From Vicinamibacterales bacterium (GTDB lineage: Bacteria > Acidobacteriota > Vicinamibacteria > Vicinamibacterales > JAMQPK01): a stretch of DNA of 38,668 nt. The stretch is taken from assembly GCA_023717525.1 (NCBI GenBank), contig JAMQPK010000070.1, positions 1 to 38,668 of the forward strand. Reading direction: 5' to 3'. The notes below the pieces were generated by a model, which saw nothing but the letters and a program-made list of their open reading frames with translations, was not told where the DNA came from and did not search any database. Of the stretch, positions 1-7,985 are shown in pieces (position 1 is the stretch's first letter; every line of letters begins with the position of its first letter). The position numbers and the translations under genes are program-made.

Positions 1-2616
1 CACATCGAAGTTGCGGTGGTCGCAGTAGGGCCCGCCGGCCGTCACTGAGGTGGCCGTGTACAGGTCGTTGGTCGCGGTGCCGTTGGGGTTGTCGTCGTTG
101 GCGCAGAATACCGAAATGTTCTTCTCCATCGTCCAGCTGGCAATGACCGTGCTGCCACCGGGCAACCGGCCCTGAACCGACACGTCGACGCCGTTGTAGA
201 TCGACTCGTAGTCCACGTTGCGATCCAGCTGCGGCGACGAGTTGAAGAACGCATTGGTCCTGTTGTAGGCATACATCGTAATCGGCGACCCCGGCGTGAT
301 GATACCGGACAGCGTGTCGTCGATGCCTCCCGCCAGGCTCGGGGAAGTCAGCGCAGGCGCCGGGGCGGTAAACGCCGAGTACTGGCTGGCATCCACCAGC
401 GTGCGGTCCGTCGCGCGAACGTGGTCGAACGTACGGTGATAGTAGCCAACCGTCGCGGACACGCGCGACGTCAACTGATGCGACACCGACGCCATGATCT
501 CGACGTTCGATTGCCGCTGGACTTCAGGGTCGAAATCGCGTTCGGCCGCGAGCCCGAAGGTCGCCGAGCCAGGTCCGATTTCGTTGTTCTGCGCGATGCC
601 GTCGTTGTTGGTCGGCAGCGCCACACCCGAGCACGCAGTGCCCGCAGTGTTGATCGCGCAGTCGAACCAGTTTCGGTTCTCGTTCGCCACGCCAGGAGCA
701 TATGTGTCTGCAAAGCCACCGGTGAGCGGCTCGTAGTACTTGCTCCACCCCGCCTTGACGGCTGTGCGGCCGTCGCCGAACAGGTCGTACGCAGCGCTGA
801 AGCGCGGCGCGATGTCATTGTTCCAGGTCGGCACGTTCTTTCGTTCCGCGAAGAACCGCTCGCCCACGAAGCGGCCAGCCGGCATGGCGGTCGATTCGAT
901 CCGCGAGCTGAAGTTGTCCACTCTGACCCCTGGGCTCAAGGTGAGACGCTTGATCGTCCACGAGTCCTGGATGTAGTACCCGAGGTCGTAATCCACGTGG
1001 CTGAACCGGTTGCTGGGCGTCGTGTACACCGTCACTGTCTGCGGGCGGTTGTTCACGTAGTTCTGCACCAGGTCCGCCTGCCGGTCGGTGTAGACGTGCA
1101 CCGGTCCGAAGGAGTTCTGGAAGCCGAACTTGATGTTGTGCGTGCCAGTGACGTAGGACATCGACGCAACCACAACCCGGCGGATATCGGCGGTGCGCTG
1201 ATCCTGCCCGTTCGACACCCAGGCGAGGCAGCCGGCGGCGTAGGCGCAACGCGGATTGATATTCGACGCGGTGTCGGTGATACGACCGTTTGCCAGCCAG
1301 GCCGGATTCACGGTGACGCCATCGGCGAGGTAACGGTCCAGGCGCACAGCCGGCTGGTTGAAGCCCGTCCAGTGCTGGTAGGCCGTCGAATAGCCGGCTT
1401 CGAGCAGAATCTTGCTCGTCAGGGTATTCGTGTACTTTGCATTGCCAATCGCGTAGTGGGCCTTGCTCGGATCGCGCTGCGTGCCGGCGCGTGGATCGGT
1501 GCCGAAGCCGAAGTCCTTGCCCTTCCGCTTCCAGGTGCGCTGCATGAACGCCGCAACCTTGGTCTTCTGGTTAACCTGCCAGGTGAGCCTGGCCAGCCCA
1601 TCGCGGATGTACTGGTCGAGAATGCTGCGAATGTTGTCGCCGTTCGGCGCCGTCAGGAACAGCGGCGTGTTGGCAACCGTCTCGTCGGTCGAGATGTGCC
1701 GGACCGATGCGAAGAACCAGATCTTGTCCTTCTTGACCGGGCCGCCAACCGAGGCGTTGAAGTTCTGGATGTGAACGATGCCGTTGCCGCTGGTGATGTT
1801 CTGCGACTTCAGGTAATCGTCGATGTTGTCCGACTGCCAGTTGCCGTCGGATCCGCCGATGAACACCGAGCCGCTCACGATGTTGCCGCCGTCCTTCGGA
1901 ATGGCATTCACGCGCATACCGCCCGACTGGTTCTCTGCGGTCTGGGCTGCTGTGGTGACGGCGACTTCTGCGCTGAGCGCGTCGTTGTAGTAGCTCTGCT
2001 GATTGGAGGTCTCCTGGCTGTTGACGCTCATTCCGTCAACCTGCTGCACCGTGTGCGTGTTGTTCAGACCATGACCTCTCGGGTTGGTCTGTTCCATCGC
2101 ACGCGATCCGCCGATGTCCGGTGTTCCCAACCGGATGCCGGGAATCATGTTGCCCACCGACATAATGTTTCGCGTCGTCGGCAGCGAGTCGATGATGTCG
2201 CGCGTGATGACCTGCGTGCGCGCGGCCTGCGAGACGTCCACGAGCGGCGTCTGACCCGAAACGGTAATCGTTTCTTCGAGCGCTCCGACCTTCATGTCGG
2301 CGCTGACGGTAGCCGTGAAGTTCGCCGGTAGTTCGATGCCGTCACGGACGACGGTCGAGAAGCCCGGCAACGTGAAGGTGACCTTGTAGGTGCCCTGCCG
2401 CAGATCGATGATCTGGAATCGGCCCTGGTCGTCGCTGACGGCGCTCTTCGCCTTTTCGATCAGCGCCGGGCTCGCCGCCTCGATGGTGACGCCGGGCAAC
2501 ACACCGCCCGATTCGTCTTTCACCTGGCCGGTGATCGAGCTCTGCGCCATCACCGATGATGGGAGAGCGAGCACGCAAACCAAGGCGAGTAAACCCAACC
2601 AGTATCTACGCTGCAT
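1..2616 (-). CDS. TonB-dependent receptor with N-terminal carboxypeptidase regulatory-like domain (C-terminus beyond window)
   Basis: The minus-strand frame is open for 872 codons from ATG 2616 to the window edge, so the C-terminal barrel strands are missing. The start has GGGGAGG 7 nt upstream. The protein begins with a signal peptide (MQRRYWLGLLALVCVLAL, cleaved near VMAQ). Next is a carboxypeptidase-regulatory fold at about residues 26-115 (ITGQVKDESGGVLPGVTIEA), then a plug domain at about 115-240 (VITRDIIDSLPTTRNI, QQVDGMSVNSQE). The rest alternates Tyr/Trp-rich strands typical of an outer-membrane barrel. The family (Oar-like or SusC-like) takes up oligomers or large ligands using TonB energy. 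The substrate cannot be read from the sequence. No SusD or degradative gene lies directly beside it; the upstream neighbour is an M32 peptidase, so peptide uptake is possible but unproven. Confidence 0.93.
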   Translation of the reverse strand, partial: MQRRYWLGLLALVCVLALPSSVMAQSSITGQVKDESGGVLPGVTIEAASPALIEKAKSAVSDDQGRFQIIDLRQGTYKVTFTLPGFSTVVRDGIELPANFTATVSADMKVGALEETITVSGQTPLVDVSQAARTQVITRDIIDSLPTTRNIMSVGNMIPGIRLGTPDIGGSRAMEQTNPRGHGLNNTHTVQQVDGMSVNSQETSNQQSYYNDALSAEVAVTTAAQTAENQSGGMRVNAIPKDGGNIVSGSVFIGGSDGNWQSDNIDDYLKSQNITSGNGIVHIQNFNASVGGPVKKDKIWFFASVRHISTDETVANTPLFLTAPNGDNIRSILDQYIRDGLARLTWQVNQKTKVAAFMQRTWKRKGKDFGFGTDPRAGTQRDPSKAHYAIGNAKYTNTLTSKILLEAGYSTAYQHWTGFNQPAVRLDRYLADGVTVNPAWLANGRITDTASNINPRCAYAAGCLAWVSNGQDQRTADIRRVVVASMSYVTGTHNIKFGFQNSFGPVHVYTDRQADLVQNYVNNRPQTVTVYTTPSNRFSHVDYDLGYYIQDSWTIKRLTLSPGVRVDNFSSRIESTAMPAGRFVGERFFAERKNVPTWNNDIAPRFSAAYDLFGDGRTAVKAGWSKYYEPLTGGFADTYAPGVANENRNWFDCAINTAGTACSGVALPTNNDGIAQNNEIGPGSATFGLAAERDFDPEVQRQSNVEIMASVSHQLTSRVSATVGYYHRTFDHVRATDRTLVDASQYSAFTAPAPALTSPSLAGGIDDTLSGIITPGSPITMYAYNRTNAFFNSSPQLDRNVDYESIYNGVDVSVQGRLPGGSTVIASWTMEKNISVFCANDDNPNGTATNDLYTATSVTAGGPYCDHRNFDV

Positions 2617-2713
2617 ACGAGAACCTCCCCAAAAGACGTTGACGACCCTCGGGCTCACCGATGTGAACCTCTGGAAGACCATCTACTTAAACGGATTGTG
2701 CGACAACGATATC

Positions 2714-2728
2714 GCAAGCATCGTGCCG
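2714..2728 (-). promoter_or_regulatory. Putative sigma-54 (-24/-12) promoter for the TonB-dependent receptor
   Basis: On the minus strand the sequence reads CGGCACG-ATGC-TTGCG, against the RpoN consensus TGGCACG-N4-TTGCW. The invariant GG and GC and their exact spacing are kept; only the two outermost positions differ. Transcription would start near 2702, giving a leader of about 85 nt. It lies in a 210-nt gap (2617-2826) that is AT-richer than the genes around it. No enhancer-binding protein is encoded in the window, so the activator is unknown. The match is seen; use by RpoN is inference. Confidence 0.5.
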
Positions 2729-2826
2729 GTCGCAAGGCATTTAAACACCTGAAAAATCTGGCCTTCTTGCCCTTCACGACGCCAAAAATACGAGAAATCA
2801 GATCGAAGAAATCCAACTCCTTGGAT

Positions 2827-4311
2827 TCACGAATACTTAGTTTCCAGGTAGGTCAAATACCTTACGGCATCGATGTCGTTCCCGGTGACCCGCCGGACAA
2901 GTTCCCTGGGCTGATAGCGCCTGCCATGCTGATGAATCTCCCGTTGAAGCCATGTCCGTAACGGCGCGAAGTCGCCCGCTTGAATCTGCCCCTCCCACGC
3001 GGGTTCCGCGTCCTGAAAAGCGCTCCAGAGCTGGGCGGACACCACGTTCCCAATCACGTAGGTCGGGAAGTACCCGAAGAGTCCGACAGACCAATGCATG
3101 TCCTGCAGGACGCCGTCGGCCGAATTGCCAGGCGTCACACCTAGATAGTCGGCCATCTTCGAGTTCCAGCACTCTTCTGCATCCTTCGTGTCGAGACCGC
3201 CGGTCAGCAACGCGATTTCCATCTCGACGCGAAGCATCACGTGCAGGTTGTACGTCACCTCGTCTGCCTCGACCCGAATCAGCGACGGCTTCACCCTGCT
3301 GATGGCGCCGCAAAACTGGTCGAGCGTCACATTCGCCAACTGCGAGGGGAATCGTTTCTGGAGCCCGGGATAGAAGTGCATCCAGAAGGGCATCGAGCGC
3401 CCGACGATGTTCTCCCAGAGCCGGCTTTGCGATTCGTGCACCCCAAGCGAGGCGCCACCTATCAGCGACGTACGATTCCACTCCTGGCTGACGCCCTGCT
3501 CGTACAGCGCATGACCGGCCTCGTGCAGCATGCCGAAGAGCAGTTCGAACGGGTTGCGATCGACGAATCTAGTAGTGATACGGACATCATTGGACGAGAT
3601 CGCTGCGGCGAAGGGATGCGCGGACATGTCCTGCCGGCCTCGAGTCCAGTCGAAGCCGAATCGAGAAATGACGTCGATCGCGAACTCGAGCAGGTCATTC
3701 TTCGCATACGGCACGTGCAGAAAAGCGTCGTCCACGGCGGGCCGTTCCTGAACGGCTTTCGCAAGGGCGACCTGCCGAGGGCGAAGTGCGTCGAACATCC
3801 GCTGAATTTCGGCCGTCCGGGCGCCGGGCTCGAAATCGTCGAGCAGTACATCGTAGGGATGATCGGCGGGGGCAAAGAAACTGACGTACTCCTGTTTGAG
3901 CTCGAGTACGCGCTTGAGATGAGGCTCGAACCGGCTGAAGTCTGATCGCTCGCGCGCTTCGCGCCAGGCCTGATGGGCCGCCGACACCGCGTTGGTATGC
4001 GTCACCACAAAACGGCTCGGAACACGTGTCGCTTTGTCGAAGTCCCGCGCCGTGACAGCCACCTTCCGCCGCGCAGGCGCATCGGCGTCCAGCGTACTCA
4101 CCTCGGTCTCAGCCTGTTCGATCAGCGTGCCGGTGTCGCTGGACGTGAACTTCTCGTGCTCGACGCGCTTGATCGTCGCCAGCATCTCTCCATGGGTTGA
4201 CGCAGCACCCGACGGCATGCCGACGCGCTCGTCCCAGGACAGCAGCGCCGCTGCGGATCGCAGATCGGTCAACTCCGCCATCAAGGCGTCAAGGCGCTTC
4301 AGGGAATCCAC
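2827..4311 (-). CDS. M32 family carboxypeptidase (carboxypeptidase Taq type)
   Basis: This 494-residue protein has the usual length of the M32 zinc metallocarboxypeptidases, which remove C-terminal residues from peptides in the cytoplasm. The zinc site HEAGH is at residues 263-267 and the third-ligand motif HESQSR at 292-297. The conserved tail motif RRYQPRELV lies near the C-terminus. There is no signal peptide. ATG 4311 fits the family's N-terminus (a leucine-rich helix, LKRLDALMAELTDL). The gene is co-directional with the TonB receptor downstream, but a 210-nt gap with its own promoter candidate separates them. A repeat array fills the space upstream of the start (4328-4497), so its ribosome-binding region is the 16 nt between array and ATG, where no strong Shine-Dalgarno is seen. 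Confidence 0.95.
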   Translation of the reverse strand: MDSLKRLDALMAELTDLRSAAALLSWDERVGMPSGAASTHGEMLATIKRVEHEKFTSSDTGTLIEQAETEVSTLDADAPARRKVAVTARDFDKATRVPSRFVVTHTNAVSAAHQAWREARERSDFSRFEPHLKRVLELKQEYVSFFAPADHPYDVLLDDFEPGARTAEIQRMFDALRPRQVALAKAVQERPAVDDAFLHVPYAKNDLLEFAIDVISRFGFDWTRGRQDMSAHPFAAAISSNDVRITTRFVDRNPFELLFGMLHEAGHALYEQGVSQEWNRTSLIGGASLGVHESQSRLWENIVGRSMPFWMHFYPGLQKRFPSQLANVTLDQFCGAISRVKPSLIRVEADEVTYNLHVMLRVEMEIALLTGGLDTKDAEECWNSKMADYLGVTPGNSADGVLQDMHWSVGLFGYFPTYVIGNVVSAQLWSAFQDAEPAWEGQIQAGDFAPLRTWLQREIHQHGRRYQPRELVRRVTGNDIDAVRYLTYLETKYS

Positions 4312-4327
4312 GGGGTGAATCGTACAG

Positions 4328-4400
4328 GTAGAAGGTGGAAAGTGGAAAGTGGAAGGTAAGTTTAGAACCTACCTTCCACTTTCCACCCTCTACTTTCTAC
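4328..4400. repeat. Long inverted repeat built from a GTGGAAA-type 7-mer array
   Basis: Left arm 4328-4358 and right arm 4370-4400 are 31 nt each and pair at 27 of 31 positions, around an 11-nt loop. All four mismatches are A/G differences between the arms. The left arm is a tandem array of a 7-bp unit (GTGGAAA, GTGGAAA, GTGGAAG). It sits 16 nt upstream of the M32 gene start and is followed directly by a second, different inverted repeat. There is no T-tract typical of an intrinsic terminator on either strand. Confidence 0.9.
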
Positions 4401-4406
4401 CTACCG

Positions 4407-4497
4407 TAAGAAGTAGGAAGGAAGAAGTGGGAAGTAAGAAGTAGTCGATAGTCGGAAGTCGGCCAGTTACTTCCCACTTCTCACTTCCCACTTCTTA
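4407..4497. repeat. Second inverted repeat array (GAAGTRG-type), ending on the acyl-CoA dehydrogenase stop codon
   Basis: Left arm 4407-4437 and right arm 4467-4497 match at 28 of 31 positions around a 29-nt loop. The repeated core is a GAAGTGG/GAAGTAA 7-mer, so it differs from the adjacent array but has the same design and arm length. The right arm ends exactly at the TAA stop of the acyl-CoA dehydrogenase (4495-4497), so the last codons AAG TAA are part of the repeat. Confidence 0.9.
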
Positions 4498-5694
4498 CTT
4501 GCCATAGGCCGGAAGTTCGCAGCGAAGCGGCTTGTCGCTTCGATAACCGAGCACATAGTCTGCCTGCATGAGCTTGTGGATTTCCCGTGTGCCCTCGTAG
4601 ATGACCGCGCCCTTGGCATTGCGATAGAAACGGCCGACCGGATATTCGTCGGAGTACCCGTTGGCGCCGTGAATCTGAACGGCGTCGGAGGCGGCGCGCT
4701 CCGAGGCGACCGTCGCGAACCATTTCGCCAGGCCGGTTTCCCGGGTGTTGCGCCGGCCCTCGTTCTTCAACCACGCCGAACGGAACCACAACAGCCGCGA
4801 TGCCTGATAATCGGATTCCATCTGCGCGATCATTTCCTTCACGAGCTGGTGTTGTCCGATCTCGACACCGAACGCTTTCCTGTCGTTCGCGTATCTCACG
4901 CTCGCGTCACGGCAGGCGCGCAGAAGCCCCGTCGCTCCCGCCGCAACCGTCAGCCTGCCTTGATCAAGGGCGAACATCGCGATCTTGAACCCCTCGCCTT
5001 GCCTGCCGACAAGGTTCTCTTCAGGCACCTCGACGTTGTCCATCTTGAAGAAGCCCGTGTTGCCGGCGAGAATCCCCCATTTCTGCGTCAGCGTGCCGCT
5101 CGAAAACCCCTTGAACGCGCGCTCGACGATGAACGCGCTCAGGCCGGACGGATCCTTCAGTTTCTTTTTCGCGTGATCGGTCCAGCCGATCACAAGAAAG
5201 GTATCGGCCACATCGGCGAGCGAGATCCACATCTTCTCGCCATTCAGAACGTACCGGTCACCGCGCTTCTCGGCGGTCGTCTGGATGCCACGAGCATCGC
5301 TGCCGGCGGCTGGCTCGGTGAGGCCGTACGACCCAATCAGACTCCCTTGCGCCTGAGGCACTAGATACTTCTGCTTCTGCGCGTCCGTCCCCCAGGACAA
5401 CAACGTCAGACTGTTCAGGCCGACGTGCACCGAGAGGATGACCCTGAGCGACGTGTCCACATATTCGAGTTCCTCGCACGCGAGGCCGAGACTGATGTAG
5501 TCCATCCCCGCGCCGCCATACTTCGCCGGCACGCACACACCGAGCAGGCCAAGCGCCGCCATCTTCGGCAGCAGCGCGCGATCGAACGTATGTGTGCGAT
5601 CGAGCTGCTGAATGCGCGGGGCCACTTCGCGCGCAGCCCATTCGCGCGCCGTCTGCTCGATCAGCAGATGCTCATCATTAAGGTCAAAGTTCAT
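4495..5694 (-). CDS. Acyl-CoA dehydrogenase
   Basis: A 399-residue flavoprotein of the acyl-CoA dehydrogenase family, which introduces a 2,3-double bond into acyl-CoA and passes electrons to ETF. The order is an N-terminal helical domain, a beta-domain with the FAD/substrate motif YGLTEPAAGSDA (about residues 123-134) and a C-terminal helical domain. The catalytic-base region reads VIYEGTREIHKL, with Glu at about 367, the position used in short- and medium-chain and glutaryl-type enzymes. Chain-length preference cannot be told from sequence; the EGT-x-EIH pattern is shared with glutaryl-CoA-dehydrogenase-like members. There is no neighbouring ETF or thiolase. ATG 5694 begins the normal family N-terminus (MNFDLNDEHLLIEQTAREWA). 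The stop lies inside a repeat arm. Confidence 0.95.
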   Translation of the reverse strand: MNFDLNDEHLLIEQTAREWAAREVAPRIQQLDRTHTFDRALLPKMAALGLLGVCVPAKYGGAGMDYISLGLACEELEYVDTSLRVILSVHVGLNSLTLLSWGTDAQKQKYLVPQAQGSLIGSYGLTEPAAGSDARGIQTTAEKRGDRYVLNGEKMWISLADVADTFLVIGWTDHAKKKLKDPSGLSAFIVERAFKGFSSGTLTQKWGILAGNTGFFKMDNVEVPEENLVGRQGEGFKIAMFALDQGRLTVAAGATGLLRACRDASVRYANDRKAFGVEIGQHQLVKEMIAQMESDYQASRLLWFRSAWLKNEGRRNTRETGLAKWFATVASERAASDAVQIHGANGYSDEYPVGRFYRNAKGAVIYEGTREIHKLMQADYVLGYRSDKPLRCELPAYGK

Positions 5695-5717
5695 GCAAGC
5701 CGAATCCTAGCACCTCC

Positions 5718-5772
5718 CCTTCACCACTGAGGACACCGAGGAATGCAAACTCTGCGTCCTCTGTGGTGAAGG
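5718..5772. repeat. Inverted repeat CCTTCACCACNGAGGAC between two genes
   Basis: Arms 5718-5734 and 5756-5772 match at 16 of 17 positions around a 21-nt loop. The left side continues as a 9-bp period (CACTGAGGA, CACCGAGGA). It lies 5 nt beyond the stop codon of the SAM hydroxide adenosyltransferase and 23 nt upstream of the acyl-CoA dehydrogenase start. Confidence 0.85.
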
Positions 5773-5777
5773 ACAAG

Positions 5778-6569
5778 CTACGTTTTGCGGATCGTAACGA
5801 TGGCGCCCCGAGCGAGACCGAGATGCTCGCTCGCGCTGGTCGAATTGATGGCAATCTCGAGGTGATCGGTGCTGCCGAACAGCGCGAACGCTTCTCCGAT
5901 CGCCGCGTCCGCGTAGGTGCCGACGACGCGCGGAATCCGGTGCGGGCCGATCGAGATGCCGATGCTCCCCGACTGCGAAAACTTGAGGAACAGCTTGTGG
6001 TCGATGTTCGTCACGAGGTTGCCGAACCGATCGACCCTGAGCACTTCGCCAACGAGTGAGTCGCCCTCGATCCTCGGTGCCGGAATATTCAAATGTTGGA
6101 TGTCGCCGGCCGGCCGGCCAAGCGCCGACAGATCCACGCCTCTGCCGATCCACCCCGCGGCCGGGGCAAACCGATCGCGGCCTTCAAACGTCCGGCTGAC
6201 TGTCGGGCGCGCGTACCGTCTTTCGGTGAGCTCGACGATTCGTTTCGCTGGCGTCTCCTTCAGCACAGCCGTCAGCACGCCGTTGTCCGGGGCGACAAAG
6301 CGGTAGTCGCCCGTGTCGGCGGCAATGCCGCGGCGCGCCGAGCCCACGCCGGGATCCACGACCACGAGAAAGATGGTCCCCTGGGGAAAATACTTGTAGC
6401 TGGCGGCGAGCTCGAGCGATGCCGTCAGGACGTCGTGCGCAGGAATGTCGTGTGAAATGTCGACCAGCGTTGCGTCGGGACACAGCCCGAGCACCACCGC
6501 TTTCATGGTGCCGGCGTAGTGATCGCGTGTGCCGAAATCGGTGAGGAGAGCGATGACAGGACGAGGCAT
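5778..6569 (-). CDS. SAM hydroxide adenosyltransferase (DUF62 / fluorinase-chlorinase superfamily)
   Basis: The 263-residue protein matches the family that cleaves S-adenosylmethionine with water or hydroxide to adenosine and methionine; fluorinase and chlorinase are relatives. Recognisable motifs are IALLTDFGTRDHYAG at the N-terminus, VVVDPGVGSARR, the APDNGVL motif, FEGRDRFAPAA and VDRFGNLVTNI in the C-terminal domain. I take ATG 6569 (MPRPVIALLTDFGT) as the start, although the frame is open upstream to 6671. The extra 34 residues would be a translation of the adjacent repeat array and have no counterpart in the family. The protein is probably cytoplasmic. It is followed downstream, across an inverted repeat, by the acyl-CoA dehydrogenase. 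Confidence 0.93.
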   Translation of the reverse strand: MPRPVIALLTDFGTRDHYAGTMKAVVLGLCPDATLVDISHDIPAHDVLTASLELAASYKYFPQGTIFLVVVDPGVGSARRGIAADTGDYRFVAPDNGVLTAVLKETPAKRIVELTERRYARPTVSRTFEGRDRFAPAAGWIGRGVDLSALGRPAGDIQHLNIPAPRIEGDSLVGEVLRVDRFGNLVTNIDHKLFLKFSQSGSIGISIGPHRIPRVVGTYADAAIGEAFALFGSTDHLEIAINSTSASEHLGLARGAIVTIRKT

Positions 6570-6585
6570 GGCATCGGCGATTGGG

Positions 6586-6682
6586 TGATTGGGTGATTGG
6601 TGAGTGGGTGATAGGAAATGCGATAGGAAATGCGATTTGTCGATCTGCCCTTCAGATCGCCACGTCACCAATCACCCAATCA
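6586..6682. repeat. Inverted repeat array (TGATTGGG unit) spanning the methyltransferase stop codon
   Basis: Arms 6586-6603 and 6665-6682 are 18 nt each and perfectly complementary. The left arm belongs to an 8-bp tandem array (TGATTGGG, TGATTGGG, then variants TGATTGG and TGAGTGGG). The 61-nt loop holds a perfect 12-bp tandem duplication (GATAGGAAATGC at 6610-6621 and 6622-6633) and its own perfect 7-bp hairpin (CGATCTG/CAGATCG, 6641-6659). The right arm ends exactly at the TGA stop of the methyltransferase gene (6680-6682), as in the array at 4407-4497. Confidence 0.9.
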
Positions 6683-7336
6683 AAAATCATCCAGTGCTTC
6701 CGGCACCGGTTTTCTGAACAGAAACTCCCTGACGTTCGTTTTCAGCAGAAACGACTCCGCCACCTTCAGGCCCTCGAACATCCTGATGATGTCGCGATTC
6801 TGCAGCGGCGTGCGCTTCCGGCTGCCACTGGTATACGCACGCTGCTTGACCGTCCCTTCATCGACGATGACGTACTTCGAGAATGCGGCGTCGACGGCCG
6901 TAACGGTCGTGAAGAATCCAAGCACAGCCCCGTCGGGACGCAGCATTCGCGTCAGCGACGCGGCAAGCACCTGCGCGGCAGGAAGGTCCAGGTAATCGAA
7001 GAAATTCCAGCAGAGAATTCCGTCGATGCTCGACGGCGCGTGTTTCAACAACCGGCTCGTGATCTTCTCGGCAAAAGGCGTCCCGCCCTGCCGCGAGTGA
7101 CGATCGAGCTCGCTGTAGAGATCCTCCACGAGAATCTTGCAGCCAAGCCGCTCGCCGAAGAACGTGATGTTCGAGCCGACCACCGGCCCGAGGTCCATCA
7201 GGACCGGGGCCTCACGCGAGGTCAGGCTTCCCAGGAATTTTCTTAGCGCTTTCGTCGGATAAATCTGGCCGTCTTCGTTGAGCGTGGCGGCCGGAGCCGC
7301 CACCTCATTCCGATCTTTCCGGGTGTCCCAGAGCAA
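6680..7336 (-). CDS. Class I SAM-dependent methyltransferase-like protein
   Basis: A 218-residue protein with a Rossmann-like core. VLMDLGPVVGSNITFFG (about residues 45-61) resembles motif I, with an acidic strand end after it (KILVEDL). ILCWNFFDYLDL and LRPDGAVLGFF resemble motifs IV and V. The motif I glycine pattern is loose (G-P-V-V-G), so SAM binding is likely but not certain; the substrate is unknown. The start is a TTG at 7336, 5 nt after the bactofilin stop, with GGGAG about 11 nt upstream inside the end of the bactofilin gene. That spacing suggests translational coupling and a two-gene operon with the bactofilin. Its stop codon lies inside a repeat arm. Confidence 0.7.
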   Translation of the reverse strand: MLWDTRKDRNEVAAPAATLNEDGQIYPTKALRKFLGSLTSREAPVLMDLGPVVGSNITFFGERLGCKILVEDLYSELDRHSRQGGTPFAEKITSRLLKHAPSSIDGILCWNFFDYLDLPAAQVLAASLTRMLRPDGAVLGFFTTVTAVDAAFSKYVIVDEGTVKQRAYTSGSRKRTPLQNRDIIRMFEGLKVAESFLLKTNVREFLFRKPVPEALDDF

Positions 7337-7341
7337 GTCTG

Positions 7342-7905
7342 CTAGGCTCCCACTCGCTGACCCTGCTGCACCGCCTGCGGTGCGTGTGTGGTGACCGGCT
7401 GCACGCTCTGGGGCTTCACTTCGACGACGGGTTTGATCGCCTGCGGCTGCGCCGCCGACTTTCCCTTCGTCGCCATGTCGACGCTGCCCCTGAACTGCGC
7501 ACCTTCGGCGATCGCCACGCGCGGTGCGGTGATGTCGCCGTCGACGGAGCCGTTCTCACGGATGTCCACCTTCTCGGATGCGGTGATGTTCCCCTTCACT
7601 TCACCCAGCACGACCACGGCCTTCGCAAAGAGCTCGGCCTTGATCTTGCCGTTGGGGCCGATCGTCAGGACGTGATCGCGGAGCTCGATGCGGCCTTCCA
7701 CGTGCCCTTCGATGGTGAGGTCTTCACTGCCGTTCAATTCGCCCTTGATAACCACTGACTTGCCGATGTTCACGACATCCCTCTCGTTCTGGCCCTGGTA
7801 GCTGTCTTGACGGGTCGCCTGCGATCCTGCTGCCTGAGCCGTCGCAGCTGCCGCCTCACCGTGTGACACCGCCGGTTGTCGCACCGCTTCGTCGCGCTTC
7901 CACAT
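7342..7905 (-). CDS. Bactofilin (polymer-forming cytoskeletal protein)
   Basis: A 187-residue protein with the bactofilin arrangement: a polar Ala/Gln-rich N-terminal tail, a central right-handed beta-helix of about 100 residues (NIGKSVVIKGELNGSEDLTI through GDITAPRVAIAEGAQFRGSV) with the regular GxIxG-type repeats, and a disordered Pro/Gln/Val C-terminal tail. Bactofilins polymerise without nucleotide and act in cell shape or in placing envelope enzymes. ATG 7905 is chosen because GGGGAGG lies about 8 nt upstream. The frame is open further to 7998, but that extension lacks a ribosome-binding site and overlaps the upstream regulatory region. It is divergent from the cysteine desulfurase operon. 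Confidence 0.93.
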   Translation of the reverse strand: MWKRDEAVRQPAVSHGEAAAATAQAAGSQATRQDSYQGQNERDVVNIGKSVVIKGELNGSEDLTIEGHVEGRIELRDHVLTIGPNGKIKAELFAKAVVVLGEVKGNITASEKVDIRENGSVDGDITAPRVAIAEGAQFRGSVDMATKGKSAAQPQAIKPVVEVKPQSVQPVTTHAPQAVQQGQRVGA

Positions 7906-7985
7906 TGTCTGACCTCCCCGAACTTCGGGATATGACAGGAGACCCCGGGCATGCGACGCCGGGACCGTGAGGGGGTTCAGCCAGT

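Noticed and set aside
421-2331. A 636-codon open frame on the plus strand
   Set aside because: It is the complement of the TonB-dependent receptor gene; its Arg/Val/His-rich sequence fits no protein family and the minus-strand reading is clearly real.
4328-4497. CRISPR array or ordinary rho-independent terminators
   Set aside because: Units are 7-8 bp without spacers, so this is not CRISPR. The long hairpins have no T-tract, so classic intrinsic termination is not supported.
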